This document shows, piece after piece, positions 25,208 to 33,477 of a DNA stretch of 64,000 nt (positions are counted from its first letter, which is position 1; the number at the start of each line of letters is the position of its first letter). A model generated the notes under the pieces. The model saw only the letters and a list, made by a program, of their open reading frames with translations. It searched no databases and was not told the DNA's origin. The stretch is taken from positions 62,001-126,000 of the forward strand of contig JACCWE010000101.1 of assembly GCA_013697785.1 (NCBI GenBank). Reading direction: 5' to 3'. Source of the DNA: Gemmatimonadaceae bacterium (GTDB taxonomy: Bacteria > Gemmatimonadota > Gemmatimonadetes > Gemmatimonadales > Gemmatimonadaceae). Position numbers and translations under genes: made by a program.

Positions 25208-26370
25208 AGATCCCGTTCGTCTACAATTTGCGCAGCGTGACGCAGCGTCCGGTTTCGACCGCGCTCACCGCGCTCGGCATCGGGCTCGTCGTTGCGGTAT
25301 TCGTCGCCATGCTCGCGCTCGCGAACGGCTTCATCGCTGCACTCACGAAAACCGGATCCGCCGACAACGTGCTGCTCTTGCGCCGCGGCTCCGACAGCGA
25401 GCTCTCCAGCGGAATTCCGCGCGAGGCCATCAACATCATCGGCGCGTCGCCGCACATCGCCACCGGGGCGGACGGCCGCCCGCTCATGAGCCCGGAGACG
25501 TACATCGTCATCAACATTCCGCGCATCGGTGGCGATGCCTTCGCCGTCGCGAACGTGGTCGCGCGCGGAGTATCGGACAAGGCGTTCGAAGTTCGGCGCA
25601 ACATCAAAATCATAGAGGGACGCCGCTTCACGTCAGGTCAGAGCGAGATCTGCGTCGGCGCCAAGCTCGCCGGCCGCTTCAACAACGTGAACGTCGGCGA
25701 CGTGCTGCGCTTCTCCAACCGCGATTGGAAAGTCGTCTGCCGCTTCACGGCCGACGGCTCGAGCTTCGAGTCGGAGATCTGGGGAGAGAACGAGCAGTTC
25801 CAAGGCGTCTTTCGCGGCAACGTTTTTCAGGATGTCGCATTCCGGCTGAAAGATCCGGCCGGCTTCGAGGAGGCGAAGCGCGCCTTTCTCGCGGACCAGC
25901 GCCTTCAGGTCGACGCGCACCGCGAGTCCGATTTCTACGCGGACCAATCGCAGCTGCTCGGCAACATCCTTCGCTTCCTCGCGATCATGATCACGTCGAT
26001 CATGGCCGTCGGCGCCGTGTTCGGCGCCGTGAACACGATGTACGCCGCCGTGAGCTCGCGCACGCCCGAGATCGCGGTGCTGTTGACGCTCGGGTTCCCA
26101 CCGCGCAGCGTGCTCGCGAGCTTCCTCGCCGAGTCGGCGGTGATCGCATTCATTGGCGGGATCATTGGCTGCCTGCTCGCACTTCCGATCAACGGCGTCG
26201 TGACGAGCACGACGAACTGGGCGAGCTTCAGCGAGATCGCTTTCGCCTTTCGCGTGACGCCGCAGCTGCTCGCAGCGGGGCTCCTCTTCGCCGTCGTCAT
26301 GGGACTCGTCGGCGGATTCTTCCCCGCGCGACGCGCGTCGAGGCTTCCGGTAATTGAGGCCCTTCGTTAG
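25204..26370 (+). CDS. FtsX/MacB-type ABC permease (second)
   Basis: The 388-residue product repeats the layout of its neighbour: N-terminal helix (STALTALGIGLVVAVFVAMLALANGF), a MacB-like periplasmic domain (about 45-270), then three helices with the FtsX signature VFGAVNTMYAAVSSRTPEIAVLLTLGFPPRSVL. The two permeases share a fold but diverged in sequence, so the transporter is probably a heterodimer, like LolC/LolE, rather than a MacB homodimer. ATG 25204 overlaps the previous TGA (ATGA). Substrate unknown. Confidence 0.9.
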   Translation: MKIPFVYNLRSVTQRPVSTALTALGIGLVVAVFVAMLALANGFIAALTKTGSADNVLLLRRGSDSELSSGIPREAINIIGASPHIATGADGRPLMSPETYIVINIPRIGGDAFAVANVVARGVSDKAFEVRRNIKIIEGRRFTSGQSEICVGAKLAGRFNNVNVGDVLRFSNRDWKVVCRFTADGSSFESEIWGENEQFQGVFRGNVFQDVAFRLKDPAGFEEAKRAFLADQRLQVDAHRESDFYADQSQLLGNILRFLAIMITSIMAVGAVFGAVNTMYAAVSSRTPEIAVLLTLGFPPRSVLASFLAESAVIAFIGGIIGCLLALPINGVVTSTTNWASFSEIAFAFRVTPQLLAAGLLFAVVMGLVGGFFPARRASRLPVIEALR

Positions 26371-26468
26371 CGAGTTTGCCAGACTCTGGACCGCCGTACG
26401 ACCCGGCGCCTAGCTTGCCTCATCATCGTGCACGGTGATGTCGTCCACTCCTCTCGACCAGCAAACGT

Positions 26469-27863
26469 ATGATCTCGATTCGAACGCTCGTTCTCGCCGC
26501 GATGATGGCGGCCCCGCGTCGCGCCCATGCGCAGGGTGCGAACGCGCGCCTCTCCGCGCTGGTCGACTCGATAGCCGGCGCCGTTCTCGCGAGCACCGGC
26601 GTGCCCAGTGCGACGGTGGCCGTCGTCACGCACGGACAGCTTGCGTATGCGCATGCGTACGGCGCGGCGAAGCTCGAGCCGCAGCTCGCGGCGAGGCCGG
26701 ACATGCGCTATGGCATCGGATCGATCAGCAAACAGTTCACGGAGGCGTGCGTGCTGCTCTTGCAGCAGGACGGGAAGCTCAAGCTCGATGATCCAGTGTC
26801 GAAATACCTCCCCGGTCTCACGCGCGGGAACGAGGTCACGATTCGCCAGCTTCTCTCGCACACTTCCGGCTATCAGGATTTCTGGCCGCAGGACTATGTG
26901 CCGCCCGCAATGGAGAGGGCTATCACCCCGCAGGGGATTCTCGATCACTGGGCGAAGCAGCCGCTGGACTTCGATCCTGGCACGCGCTGGCAGTACAGCA
27001 ACACGAACTTCGTGATCGCCGCGCTCATCGTGGAGAAGGCGAGCGGCAAGCCGTTCTTCCAGTTCGTTCGCACGCGTATCCTCGATCCACTCGGTATCAC
27101 CACCGCCGTCGACTTCGATGCCCTCGGCCCCTCCGCCGTACAGCCCACCGGCTATCTGCGCTACGGTCTCGGTCCGCTGCGCCCCGCGACCTCGACCGGA
27201 GCGGGGTGGATGTACGGGGCCGGCGAGCTCGCGATGACCGCGAGTGATCTCGCGAAGTGGGACATCGCGATGATCAGGCAGTCGCTGCTCGAGCCCGAGT
27301 CGTACCGCGCACTGCAGACGACGGTGCTGCTCAAGAGTGGCGTCAGCGCGAACTACGGACTTGGCGTCGATGTCGACATGGCGGGCGGGCACCGCACGAT
27401 CGAGCACAGTGGAGAGGTCGCCGGCTTCACCGCGGAAAACATCGTGTATCCCGACGACAGCGCCGCCGTCATCGTCCTCACCAATCAGGACGCCGTTCCG
27501 GCATCCGCACTGATAGCGAGCGCGATCGGACGCACGCTCTTCACCACCGAGGACGCCGACACGCAGAATCGCACGGCGCGAGCGCGCGCGATCTTCGACG
27601 GCTTGCAGCACGGAACGATCGATCGCTCACAGCTCACCGCGGACGCCAGCGCCTACTTCAGCGCCCAGGCACTCGGCGACTTCCACAGTACGCTCGGCCC
27701 TCTCGGCGCGCCCACCGCCTTCGTCCAGACGGCGCAACGCGAGCGCGGCGGGATGCTCGAGCGGATCTACCGCGTCACTTTCGCCGGTCGTACGCTACGC
27801 GTGTGGACGTACGAGCTGCCGGACGGGAAGCTCGAGCAGTATCAGTTGGCCCCAGCGGGGTGA
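26469..27863 (+). CDS. Secreted serine hydrolase, beta-lactamase class C-like
   Basis: The 464-residue protein has a signal peptide (MISIRTLVLAAMMAAPRRAHAQ) and a serine beta-lactamase/DD-peptidase domain. The catalytic SxxK is SISK (in GIGSISKQFTEA), the YxN motif is YSN (RWQYSNTNF) and the third motif is HSG (IEHSGEVAGF). The order and distances fit class C beta-lactamase-related esterases and D-aminopeptidases. The last part (about 345-464) is a smaller C-terminal domain common in these proteins. The 3' end overlaps the convergent SDR gene by 89 bases. Confidence 0.9.
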   Translation: MISIRTLVLAAMMAAPRRAHAQGANARLSALVDSIAGAVLASTGVPSATVAVVTHGQLAYAHAYGAAKLEPQLAARPDMRYGIGSISKQFTEACVLLLQQDGKLKLDDPVSKYLPGLTRGNEVTIRQLLSHTSGYQDFWPQDYVPPAMERAITPQGILDHWAKQPLDFDPGTRWQYSNTNFVIAALIVEKASGKPFFQFVRTRILDPLGITTAVDFDALGPSAVQPTGYLRYGLGPLRPATSTGAGWMYGAGELAMTASDLAKWDIAMIRQSLLEPESYRALQTTVLLKSGVSANYGLGVDVDMAGGHRTIEHSGEVAGFTAENIVYPDDSAAVIVLTNQDAVPASALIASAIGRTLFTTEDADTQNRTARARAIFDGLQHGTIDRSQLTADASAYFSAQALGDFHSTLGPLGAPTAFVQTAQRERGGMLERIYRVTFAGRTLRVWTYELPDGKLEQYQLAPAG

Positions 27864-29331
27864 CGTCGTCGACGGCGCCCGCCTTCGCGATCCCGCGCAG
27901 CATGCCGCCGAAGATGAGTCCGTGCACGGGAAGGAGCGCATACCAGTAAAGAAGGCCCGCGAGACCGCGCGGCTCGAAGATCGCCGTCTGTCTTATCGTG
28001 CTGCCGGTGCCGCTGCCGCACACCTCGAACTGCAGCCACGCGCGCCCCGGCACCTTCATCTCGGCGCGTAGGCGAAGCAAATGGTCCGGTTCCACGGCCT
28101 CGACGCGCCAGAAGTCGAGTGCATCGCCCCGGCGCAGCGTGTCGGGATGACGTCGACCGCGCCGCATCCCCGCGCCTCCGAAGAGAAGGTCGACGCCGCC
28201 TCTCGCCTGCCACATCCAGTTTCCGTAATACCAGCCGGCCTTCCCGCCGATGCGCTCTATGGCCTTGAACGCGGCGGATGGCGTCCTGCTCACATACGTC
28301 TCCCGTGTATCGATGAGGCGTGAGCTGGACTCAACGTCGACTTGCGTCGGAGTGCTTCCGAGTGACGAGGATGCGTCCGACCACCGCGTCTCTGCGAACT
28401 CGCGATCCTCGTTCCGCATCGCCAGCGCGATCGCATCCGACATTCCGCGCGGATGTATCGAGGGAAACAAAACCGAAGCATCCTGCGACTTGACGACGGT
28501 CTCGTTGCGCACGCTGTCGATCAGCTTCGCGCCAACGCGTGCATACACGGGCGTGATGAGCCCGAGCCAGCGACTCGAGAGCCACGGCGTGAGCACCGGC
28601 ACCTTGAGAAACCATCGCCCGAGCCCGCGCTGCGCTGCGTACTCGCGCATCAGATCCAGATACGAGACCTGCTCCGCACCTCCGATCTCGACCACTCTGC
28701 TCTCGGCCAGTGCCACATCGGCGGCAGCGAGGAGATAGGCGAGCACGTCGTCTACCGCGATCGGCTGCGTGCGTTGAGCGACCCAGCGCGGAATCAGCAT
28801 CACCGGCAGCCGTTCGACCAGCGCGCGCACGAGCTCGAAGGAGAGGCTCCCTGAGCCGATGATCACCGACGCGCGCAGCTCGACGGTGAGCACTCCGCTC
28901 TCGCGCAGGATTCGCCCCACCTCCTGCCTGCTCTCGAGATGCTCCGAGAGCTCGGCGCTCCGACCAAGACCGCCGAGATAGACGATTCGCTCGACTCCAG
29001 CCTCGGCCGCCGCTCGCGCGAAGTTGCGCGCGCCTTCGCTCTCTTCGCGCGCGAAATCATCGCCTCCCGCCATCGCATGAATGAGGAAGTAGGCTGTGTG
29101 AACCCCATCCAACGCGGAGGTCAGCGAGGCGGGATCGTTGACGTCGCCGCAGACGATCTCGATGTCTGACTCCGCCTCCCCACGCGCATCTTCCGGACGC
29201 CGCACCATGCAGCGAACGCGATCGCCGCGCTCGTGCAGTGCGCGCACGAGCCGCCCGCCGATATATCCCGTCGCGCCCGTCACCAGACGCAGGGGCTTCG
29301 ATTCGAGAGTGTCGTGCGGCTGGGGGTTCAC
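27775..29331 (-). CDS. NAD(P)-binding SDR protein with DUF2867 domain
   Basis: The 518-residue product starts with an extended-SDR/NmrA-like Rossmann fold: VTGATGYIGGRLVRALHERG binds the dinucleotide, and GDVNDPASLTSAL and VYLGGLGR follow (about 12-300). A C-terminal DUF2867 domain (about 335-500) contains GWYYGNWMWQARGGVDLLFGG and DFWRVEAVEPDHLLRLRAEMKVPGRAWLQFEV. Fusions of this kind are found next to light-responsive regulators in other bacteria. GTG 29331 overlaps the stop of the CarH-like regulator gene (GTGA), so the two are co-translated. The substrate is unknown. Confidence 0.85.
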   Translation of the reverse strand: MNPQPHDTLESKPLRLVTGATGYIGGRLVRALHERGDRVRCMVRRPEDARGEAESDIEIVCGDVNDPASLTSALDGVHTAYFLIHAMAGGDDFAREESEGARNFARAAAEAGVERIVYLGGLGRSAELSEHLESRQEVGRILRESGVLTVELRASVIIGSGSLSFELVRALVERLPVMLIPRWVAQRTQPIAVDDVLAYLLAAADVALAESRVVEIGGAEQVSYLDLMREYAAQRGLGRWFLKVPVLTPWLSSRWLGLITPVYARVGAKLIDSVRNETVVKSQDASVLFPSIHPRGMSDAIALAMRNEDREFAETRWSDASSSLGSTPTQVDVESSSRLIDTRETYVSRTPSAAFKAIERIGGKAGWYYGNWMWQARGGVDLLFGGAGMRRGRRHPDTLRRGDALDFWRVEAVEPDHLLRLRAEMKVPGRAWLQFEVCGSGTGSTIRQTAIFEPRGLAGLLYWYALLPVHGLIFGGMLRGIAKAGAVDDVTPLGPTDTARASRPAARTSTRVAYDRRK

Positions 29332-30281
29332 TCCGCGTCGCTGTCCGACCGAAGCTCGGCCAGAAGGCCCGAGACGCTCGATTCGACACGCACACCGATC
29401 GCGGCGAGCTCTCTGCCGAGCATCGCGGCGCCAGCGCCGCCTGCGATCAGCGTCACGTCGCCAGGGATCTGCGCGCGCAGATTGCGCATCTCGCCGACGA
29501 CCCGCGCGCTGTCCTCGACGTAGACGATGCTCACCGCGACGAGCTGTGCATCCGACTCTTTCGCGGCCCTCGCGATTTCCGCTGCGGGGAGGTTGGCTCC
29601 GAGGTAGAGGACGTTCCACCCTTCGAGCGCCGCCGAGGCGCCGACGAGCGATGCGCCAATGACGTGTCGCTCACCGGCGACGGTCGTAACGAGAACCGTC
29701 GGAGCGTCGGGTCGGCTGGTGAACGCGCGCATCATCGCCATGATGATGTCATGCAGCGCAGACGTGACGAGATGCTCGTGTGCGGGGGCGAGTCGCCCGG
29801 CATGCCACTCGTCACCGATGCGGCGCAGCAGCGGCGCAGCGACGGTCTCGAGAAACGCAGGCATCCCCATGACGACCGCCGCACGCCTGAGCGCCTCGTC
29901 GAGCGCCGACGCGTCGAGCATTCTGGCGAGCGATAGCGATGCGCCGACGACATCGCCGGGCGCGTAGGCGATCGTCTTTGCGGGTGCGCGCTGCTTGCGC
30001 GCGACGCTGTCGTCTTCGACGAGCGCGGCCAGAGTTTCGTTCGGCAACCTCGCGACGCGACCGATGCTGCGGCCGCCACGCATTGCGGTTTGGATCAGGA
30101 CGAGGCGATGGACGTCGTCATCGGTATACAGGCGAAGCCCGGAAGAGGCCCGAACCGGCGAGACCGCGCCGTATCGACGTTCCCAGACGCGCAACACGTC
30201 CTGCGAGAGCCCCGTGCGCTCGGAGACGACGGCAATGGGGTGGCGCTGATCGTGGTCGAGAGGCGAGATGAACGTTTCCAT
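29328..30281 (-). CDS. CarH/LitR-like B12-binding MerR regulator (light-sensing type)
   Basis: The 317-residue protein has an N-terminal MerR helix-turn-helix (HPIAVVSERTGLSQDVLRVWERRYGAVSP, about 14-80), a helical cap (about 105-190) and a cobalamin-binding Rossmann domain (about 193-300). The residues expected for adenosylcobalamin photoreceptors are present: Trp159 followed by His160, the W-x9-EH motif (Trp159, Glu169, His170) and the B12 ligand motif E-x-H-x-x-G at 204-209 with His206. In known CarH proteins the dark AdoCbl form represses DNA and light releases it. Family assignment is by motif; light response here is inference. It is divergent from a DUF378 gene and co-translated with the SDR gene. 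Confidence 0.87.
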   Translation of the reverse strand: METFISPLDHDQRHPIAVVSERTGLSQDVLRVWERRYGAVSPVRASSGLRLYTDDDVHRLVLIQTAMRGGRSIGRVARLPNETLAALVEDDSVARKQRAPAKTIAYAPGDVVGASLSLARMLDASALDEALRRAAVVMGMPAFLETVAAPLLRRIGDEWHAGRLAPAHEHLVTSALHDIIMAMMRAFTSRPDAPTVLVTTVAGERHVIGASLVGASAALEGWNVLYLGANLPAAEIARAAKESDAQLVAVSIVYVEDSARVVGEMRNLRAQIPGDVTLIAGGAGAAMLGRELAAIGVRVESSVSGLLAELRSDSDAE

Positions 30282-30287
30282 GGGCGT

Positions 30288-30338
30288 AATCTGGCATCAT
30301 GTCCAAGGATTGTCAAGCAAATTAGCTAGACATAATAT
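30288..30338. promoter_or_regulatory. Overlapping divergent promoters of the CarH-like and DUF378 genes
   Basis: This AT-rich gap carries TTGTCA (30310-30315, plus) with TAATAT (30333-30338) after 17 bases, and on the minus strand TTGACA (30316-30311) with CAGATT (30293-30288) after 17 bases. The two -35 boxes cover the same bases, so one bound repressor could block both. A loose dyad, TTGTCAA and TCGACAA (30310-30344), could be the operator. The regulator ATG lies only seven bases after its -10. Confidence 0.6.
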
Positions 30339-30445
30339 CGACAACGGCACCGCCCTTGCTCTAGTAGCCCCACACGATCGGAACCCACCATGAAATCACT
30401 TGCGGCCGTTCGATGACCGCTTTTCGCCTCTCTCGGAGCACGACA

Positions 30446-30670
30446 ATGAAGAATCTCGACGTAGTAGCCGCAGTCCTCTTGGTCGTTGGTGGCCTGAACT
30501 GGGGACTTGTGGGCGCAGCGAATTTCGACCTGGTTGCGACGATCTTCGGCGCGATGTCGCCGCTCAGCCGCATCGTCTACATCCTCGTCGGTCTGGCCGC
30601 GATCTATCAGGCGCTTCAGTGGAAGGCGATCCAGCGCCGCTGGCTTTCGACCGCACGCGCGCACGCGTAA
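30446..30670 (+). CDS. DUF378-family small membrane protein
   Basis: The 74-residue product has two membrane helices (LDVVAAVLLVVGGLNWGLVGAANFDLVATIFG and LSRIVYILVGLAAIYQAL) and the family core GGLNWGLVG. Function is unknown. ATG 30446 follows GGAG; an earlier in-frame ATG at 30413 adds eleven residues not seen in the family. It is divergent from the CarH-like regulator and probably under its control. Confidence 0.85.
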   Translation: MKNLDVVAAVLLVVGGLNWGLVGAANFDLVATIFGAMSPLSRIVYILVGLAAIYQALQWKAIQRRWLSTARAHA

Positions 30671-30680
30671 TGGGTAAGTG

Positions 30681-30764
30681 AGGGAGCAACGCTCCCTTCG
30701 AGGTTGCGAAAAAATGGCCGGAGAATCCTCGACGCATCTCGCGTCGCAGATTCTCCGGCCATTT
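30681..30764. terminator. Two tandem hairpins between convergent genes
   Basis: AGGGAGC/GCTCCCT (30681-30697, three-base loop) is followed by a perfect 16-bp inverted repeat, 30712-30727 with 30749-30764 (AAATGGCCGGAGAATC and its complement), with an inner GACGC/GCGTC stem. A-runs on the left and T-runs on the right flank the long stem, so it can terminate both the DUF378 gene and the convergent lipoprotein gene. Confidence 0.75.
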
Positions 30765-30813
30765 CGCATCTCCGCCTCGCACCGCGCATGGCGCGCGGTG
30801 CGAGCTTCATCAA

Positions 30814-33072
30814 CTACGGCGTGCCGACGATCGCGAAGATCCCCGTGCTGCTGACCGGCGCGAAGACGATATGCGACGTCGTGTTCACCCCTCCGTTCGG
30901 AATCAGCTGCCAGCTTCCAGCAACGTACCGGTAGAGGCGCAGCGTGCTCTGACTGACGCCAGACGGCAGCGTCGCGGGATCGTAGTTGATACCCAGCTCG
31001 CCGGTGACCGCGAACGTCACCACGGGCGAGACGACGTACGCCGTGCCGCCGATGAGACCCGGCAGCGGGGTCGGAGCCGGCGTCGTCCACACGAAGAACG
31101 TCGTCGTCGAAGACAACGCACCCTGCGGGAAGAAGAGTGACAGGTGACACGACTCGACGCAGAGCGAGCCGCCAGCCGATCCGATCGACTGGCTGAACGC
31201 AACCGTGAAGCTCATCGTCGCCGTCCCATGCGCGCCCTTGGAATCGGTCGCGGTGAGCGTGATGATGTGGGGTCCGCCCGAGAGAGTCGCGAGTGGGAAC
31301 GACGTGCCCGTTCCGATCTGACCCGAGACGTTGTCCGTCCACACGAGAGACGCACCCGAGAGCGTGCCGTCCTCCGGGTCCGTGCCCGTACCAGCGAACG
31401 AGATCGACGCGCCCGGTAAGATCACCGCGCCGCTGCTCGGCGACGTGATCTGCGCGGTCGGCGCCTGATTCTGTGCGGGCGCAGTCACCGTGATCGTGAC
31501 CGATGCAGTTCCCGTCTGTCCCTTGCTGTCCTTCGCGGTCAGCGTGATCACGTGCGAGCCGACGGCGAGAGTCGTGAGCGAGAACGACGTCCCCGTCCCG
31601 ATCTGCGTGGCGCCATCCGTCCACACGAGTGACGCGCCTGTGAGCGTTCCGTCTTCCGCATCGTGGCCGCTGCCAGCGAAGCCGACCGACGCTCCCTGCA
31701 CGAACGATGCGCTGTTCGCCGGAGACGTGATCGTCGCCGTTGGATGCTGGTCGACCGGAGCTCCGGTAATCACGATGGTGACGGTCGCCGTCCCCTTCGC
31801 GCCCTTGCTATCCGTGGCCGTGAGCGTGATGACGTGCGTGCCGACTGCCAGCGTCGAGAGCGAGAACGACGTTCCCGTCCCGATCTGCGTCGCACCATCG
31901 GTCCACACGAGCGACGCGCCCGTGAGCGTGCCGTCTTCCGGATCGACACCCGTGCCCGCGAAGCTCACCGTCGCACCCGAGACGAACGACGCATTGTTGG
32001 CGGGCGAAGTGATCGTCGCCGTCGGCTGCTGGTTGAACGGCGGCGGTGCATCCGCCTGCGCCGACACGAGCGACTGCGAGACCGTGCGCGATCCGCCCGG
32101 CGTGAGTACGATGGCGTTTGCGGTGCTCGATCCCCAGAAGTAGAGAATCGCGTTGTCGTTTACGCCGCTGGCGGGATCGGAAACCGTGAGCGTGGGCGTT
32201 ACCGTGTACGCAAATGGCGAAGAGACTGCATCCGGCCAGGAAACATTCTCCAGAAGATCGGGGGCAACTGGTACCGGCGTAATGGTACTCGGTTGCGTCA
32301 CTGTACCAAAGACGCTGAAAAGCGGAGAGGGGATGTTGCCGTCGTTGTCCTGAATTCGGAAGAAACCAAACGAGGGGGACGTGTACGACTTCTCGGTGAA
32401 CACCACAGCGGCGTCCGGGCTAAGCTGCTGAAATGTCGGCCCGTCGTCGTCTCCGATCTGCATGTCCCACAAGTAGCGAATTCCAATCGACACGTTCGAC
32501 CCGCCGTTGTTCATCACCTTCGTCGTGACTTCGACCGTCGACGTTTCAAAGGTCGAACCGTGGGTGTCGACGTCCTCGACGATGGTGAGCGCATCCGGGG
32601 TGTTCGGCGGACCGGAGAGCACATACGTAGTGCGAAAGCCTGTCGCTCCAAGGGCGACAACAGTCGCGGTGACGCCAGCATGCGTCGGATTCAGAAGGAA
32701 TGTCGCTGCTCCGCGTGCGTGACTCCCGTCGTCATTGACGTAATCGGTATTCGTGGTGAACGAATGGATCGTGTTGTAGGAGGTTCCGGGAGCACCGAAA
32801 CCGAAGAGCACATCCTGCGGTGTGCCTATCGAGAGTGTGACCGGATGACTTGGCCCGGTTCGCACCGTGTACTGCCCTACGCCTGCACCAGCGAGTTGAT
32901 TGACGAATACGGAGTAGAAGCCGTTCGTCGCGCTTCCGACCGCATCGGCCGAGGCATGCACTCGTGCTTTCTCGGCCATCTTGTTCTTGCCGTTGTTGCT
33001 CGGCGATGTTCCCTCGCTGCACGCCGCGAGGGCGAACACCATTGCCAGCCCGATAACCACTGTGCGCTTCAT
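30814..33072 (-). CDS. Secreted lipoprotein with three tandem Ig/PKD-like repeats
   Basis: The 752-residue protein starts MKRTVVIGLAMVFALAACSEG, a lipoprotein signal with Cys18; GAGGAG precedes the ATG at 33072. An N-terminal region of about 290 residues is beta-rich, with GFYSVFVNQLAGAGVGQYTVRTG near its start and IRYLWDMQIGDDDGP further on. Three near-identical units of about 90 residues follow, each with TSPANxASF, EDGTLTGASLVWTD, QIGTGTSF and HVITLTATDSKG. These are Ig-like/PKD cell-surface repeats. A C-terminal domain (about 640-752, GSLCVESCHLSLFFPQGALSSTT) resembles ZU5-like folds. Likely a surface adhesin or matrix protein. The repeats are also visible at DNA level. Confidence 0.8.
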   Translation of the reverse strand: MKRTVVIGLAMVFALAACSEGTSPSNNGKNKMAEKARVHASADAVGSATNGFYSVFVNQLAGAGVGQYTVRTGPSHPVTLSIGTPQDVLFGFGAPGTSYNTIHSFTTNTDYVNDDGSHARGAATFLLNPTHAGVTATVVALGATGFRTTYVLSGPPNTPDALTIVEDVDTHGSTFETSTVEVTTKVMNNGGSNVSIGIRYLWDMQIGDDDGPTFQQLSPDAAVVFTEKSYTSPSFGFFRIQDNDGNIPSPLFSVFGTVTQPSTITPVPVAPDLLENVSWPDAVSSPFAYTVTPTLTVSDPASGVNDNAILYFWGSSTANAIVLTPGGSRTVSQSLVSAQADAPPPFNQQPTATITSPANNASFVSGATVSFAGTGVDPEDGTLTGASLVWTDGATQIGTGTSFSLSTLAVGTHVITLTATDSKGAKGTATVTIVITGAPVDQHPTATITSPANSASFVQGASVGFAGSGHDAEDGTLTGASLVWTDGATQIGTGTSFSLTTLAVGSHVITLTAKDSKGQTGTASVTITVTAPAQNQAPTAQITSPSSGAVILPGASISFAGTGTDPEDGTLSGASLVWTDNVSGQIGTGTSFPLATLSGGPHIITLTATDSKGAHGTATMSFTVAFSQSIGSAGGSLCVESCHLSLFFPQGALSSTTTFFVWTTPAPTPLPGLIGGTAYVVSPVVTFAVTGELGINYDPATLPSGVSQSTLRLYRYVAGSWQLIPNGGVNTTSHIVFAPVSSTGIFAIVGTP

Positions 33073-33477
33073 GAGCTCCTCGTCGACGCTGCCAGAGTGC
33101 AAAAGCGGAGGCGATGGACGCCCCCGTCGGTAGATCATCGCGGCACATGTTCGGACGGCTGCTCGTCGCGAAACGGGCCCACCGCCGGCACCTCGCGATG
33201 ATCTTCCACAATTAGAATTTGCCCAGAATGTCGATGTCCGCTGCAACTATAGCAAGAGGATTTTGCATCCGGGCGGTAACGATGACTCGAACTGGAACAC
33301 ATCTTTACGGAAGGCGGCTCAATCCGTACGCCCGGGCACCTTCGACATGCCTTCGGTAAGCGGGATTAGTGCTATGGGGTACGTAAAGGGAGTACGTACA
33401 GGGTGTGCTCACGGGACCGACGACGCGGTCGCGCCGCTCGCTTCGAGGGTCGTCCGAAGGGGTGGAGTTTCTCGAGG
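33073..33477. other. Non-coding gap between the Ig lipoprotein and the frameshifted gene
   Basis: This 405-base divergent gap has no supported gene. It includes a possible minus-strand -10, TATAGT (33251-33246), for the lipoprotein gene, and a pair of perfect TACGTA palindromes at 33380-33385 and 33393-33398 about 80 bases before the pseudogene start. Confidence 0.5.
33380..33398. promoter_or_regulatory. Paired TACGTA palindromes, possible regulator site
   Basis: TACGTA occurs twice, 33380-33385 and 33393-33398, 13 bases apart from start to start, in the context GGGTACGTAAAGGGAGTACGT. Two palindromes a little more than one helical turn apart suit a dimeric or tandem binding site. The regulator is unknown. 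Confidence 0.4.

Noticed and set aside
30282-30445. B12 riboswitch upstream of the CarH-like or DUF378 gene
   Set aside because: The leader is too short on the regulator side, and no B12-box-like segment or compact fold was seen on the other.
30326-31624. Minus-strand frame of 432 codons over the DUF378 gene and the Ig repeats
   Set aside because: It runs through the terminator hairpins and through the repeats in the wrong frame.
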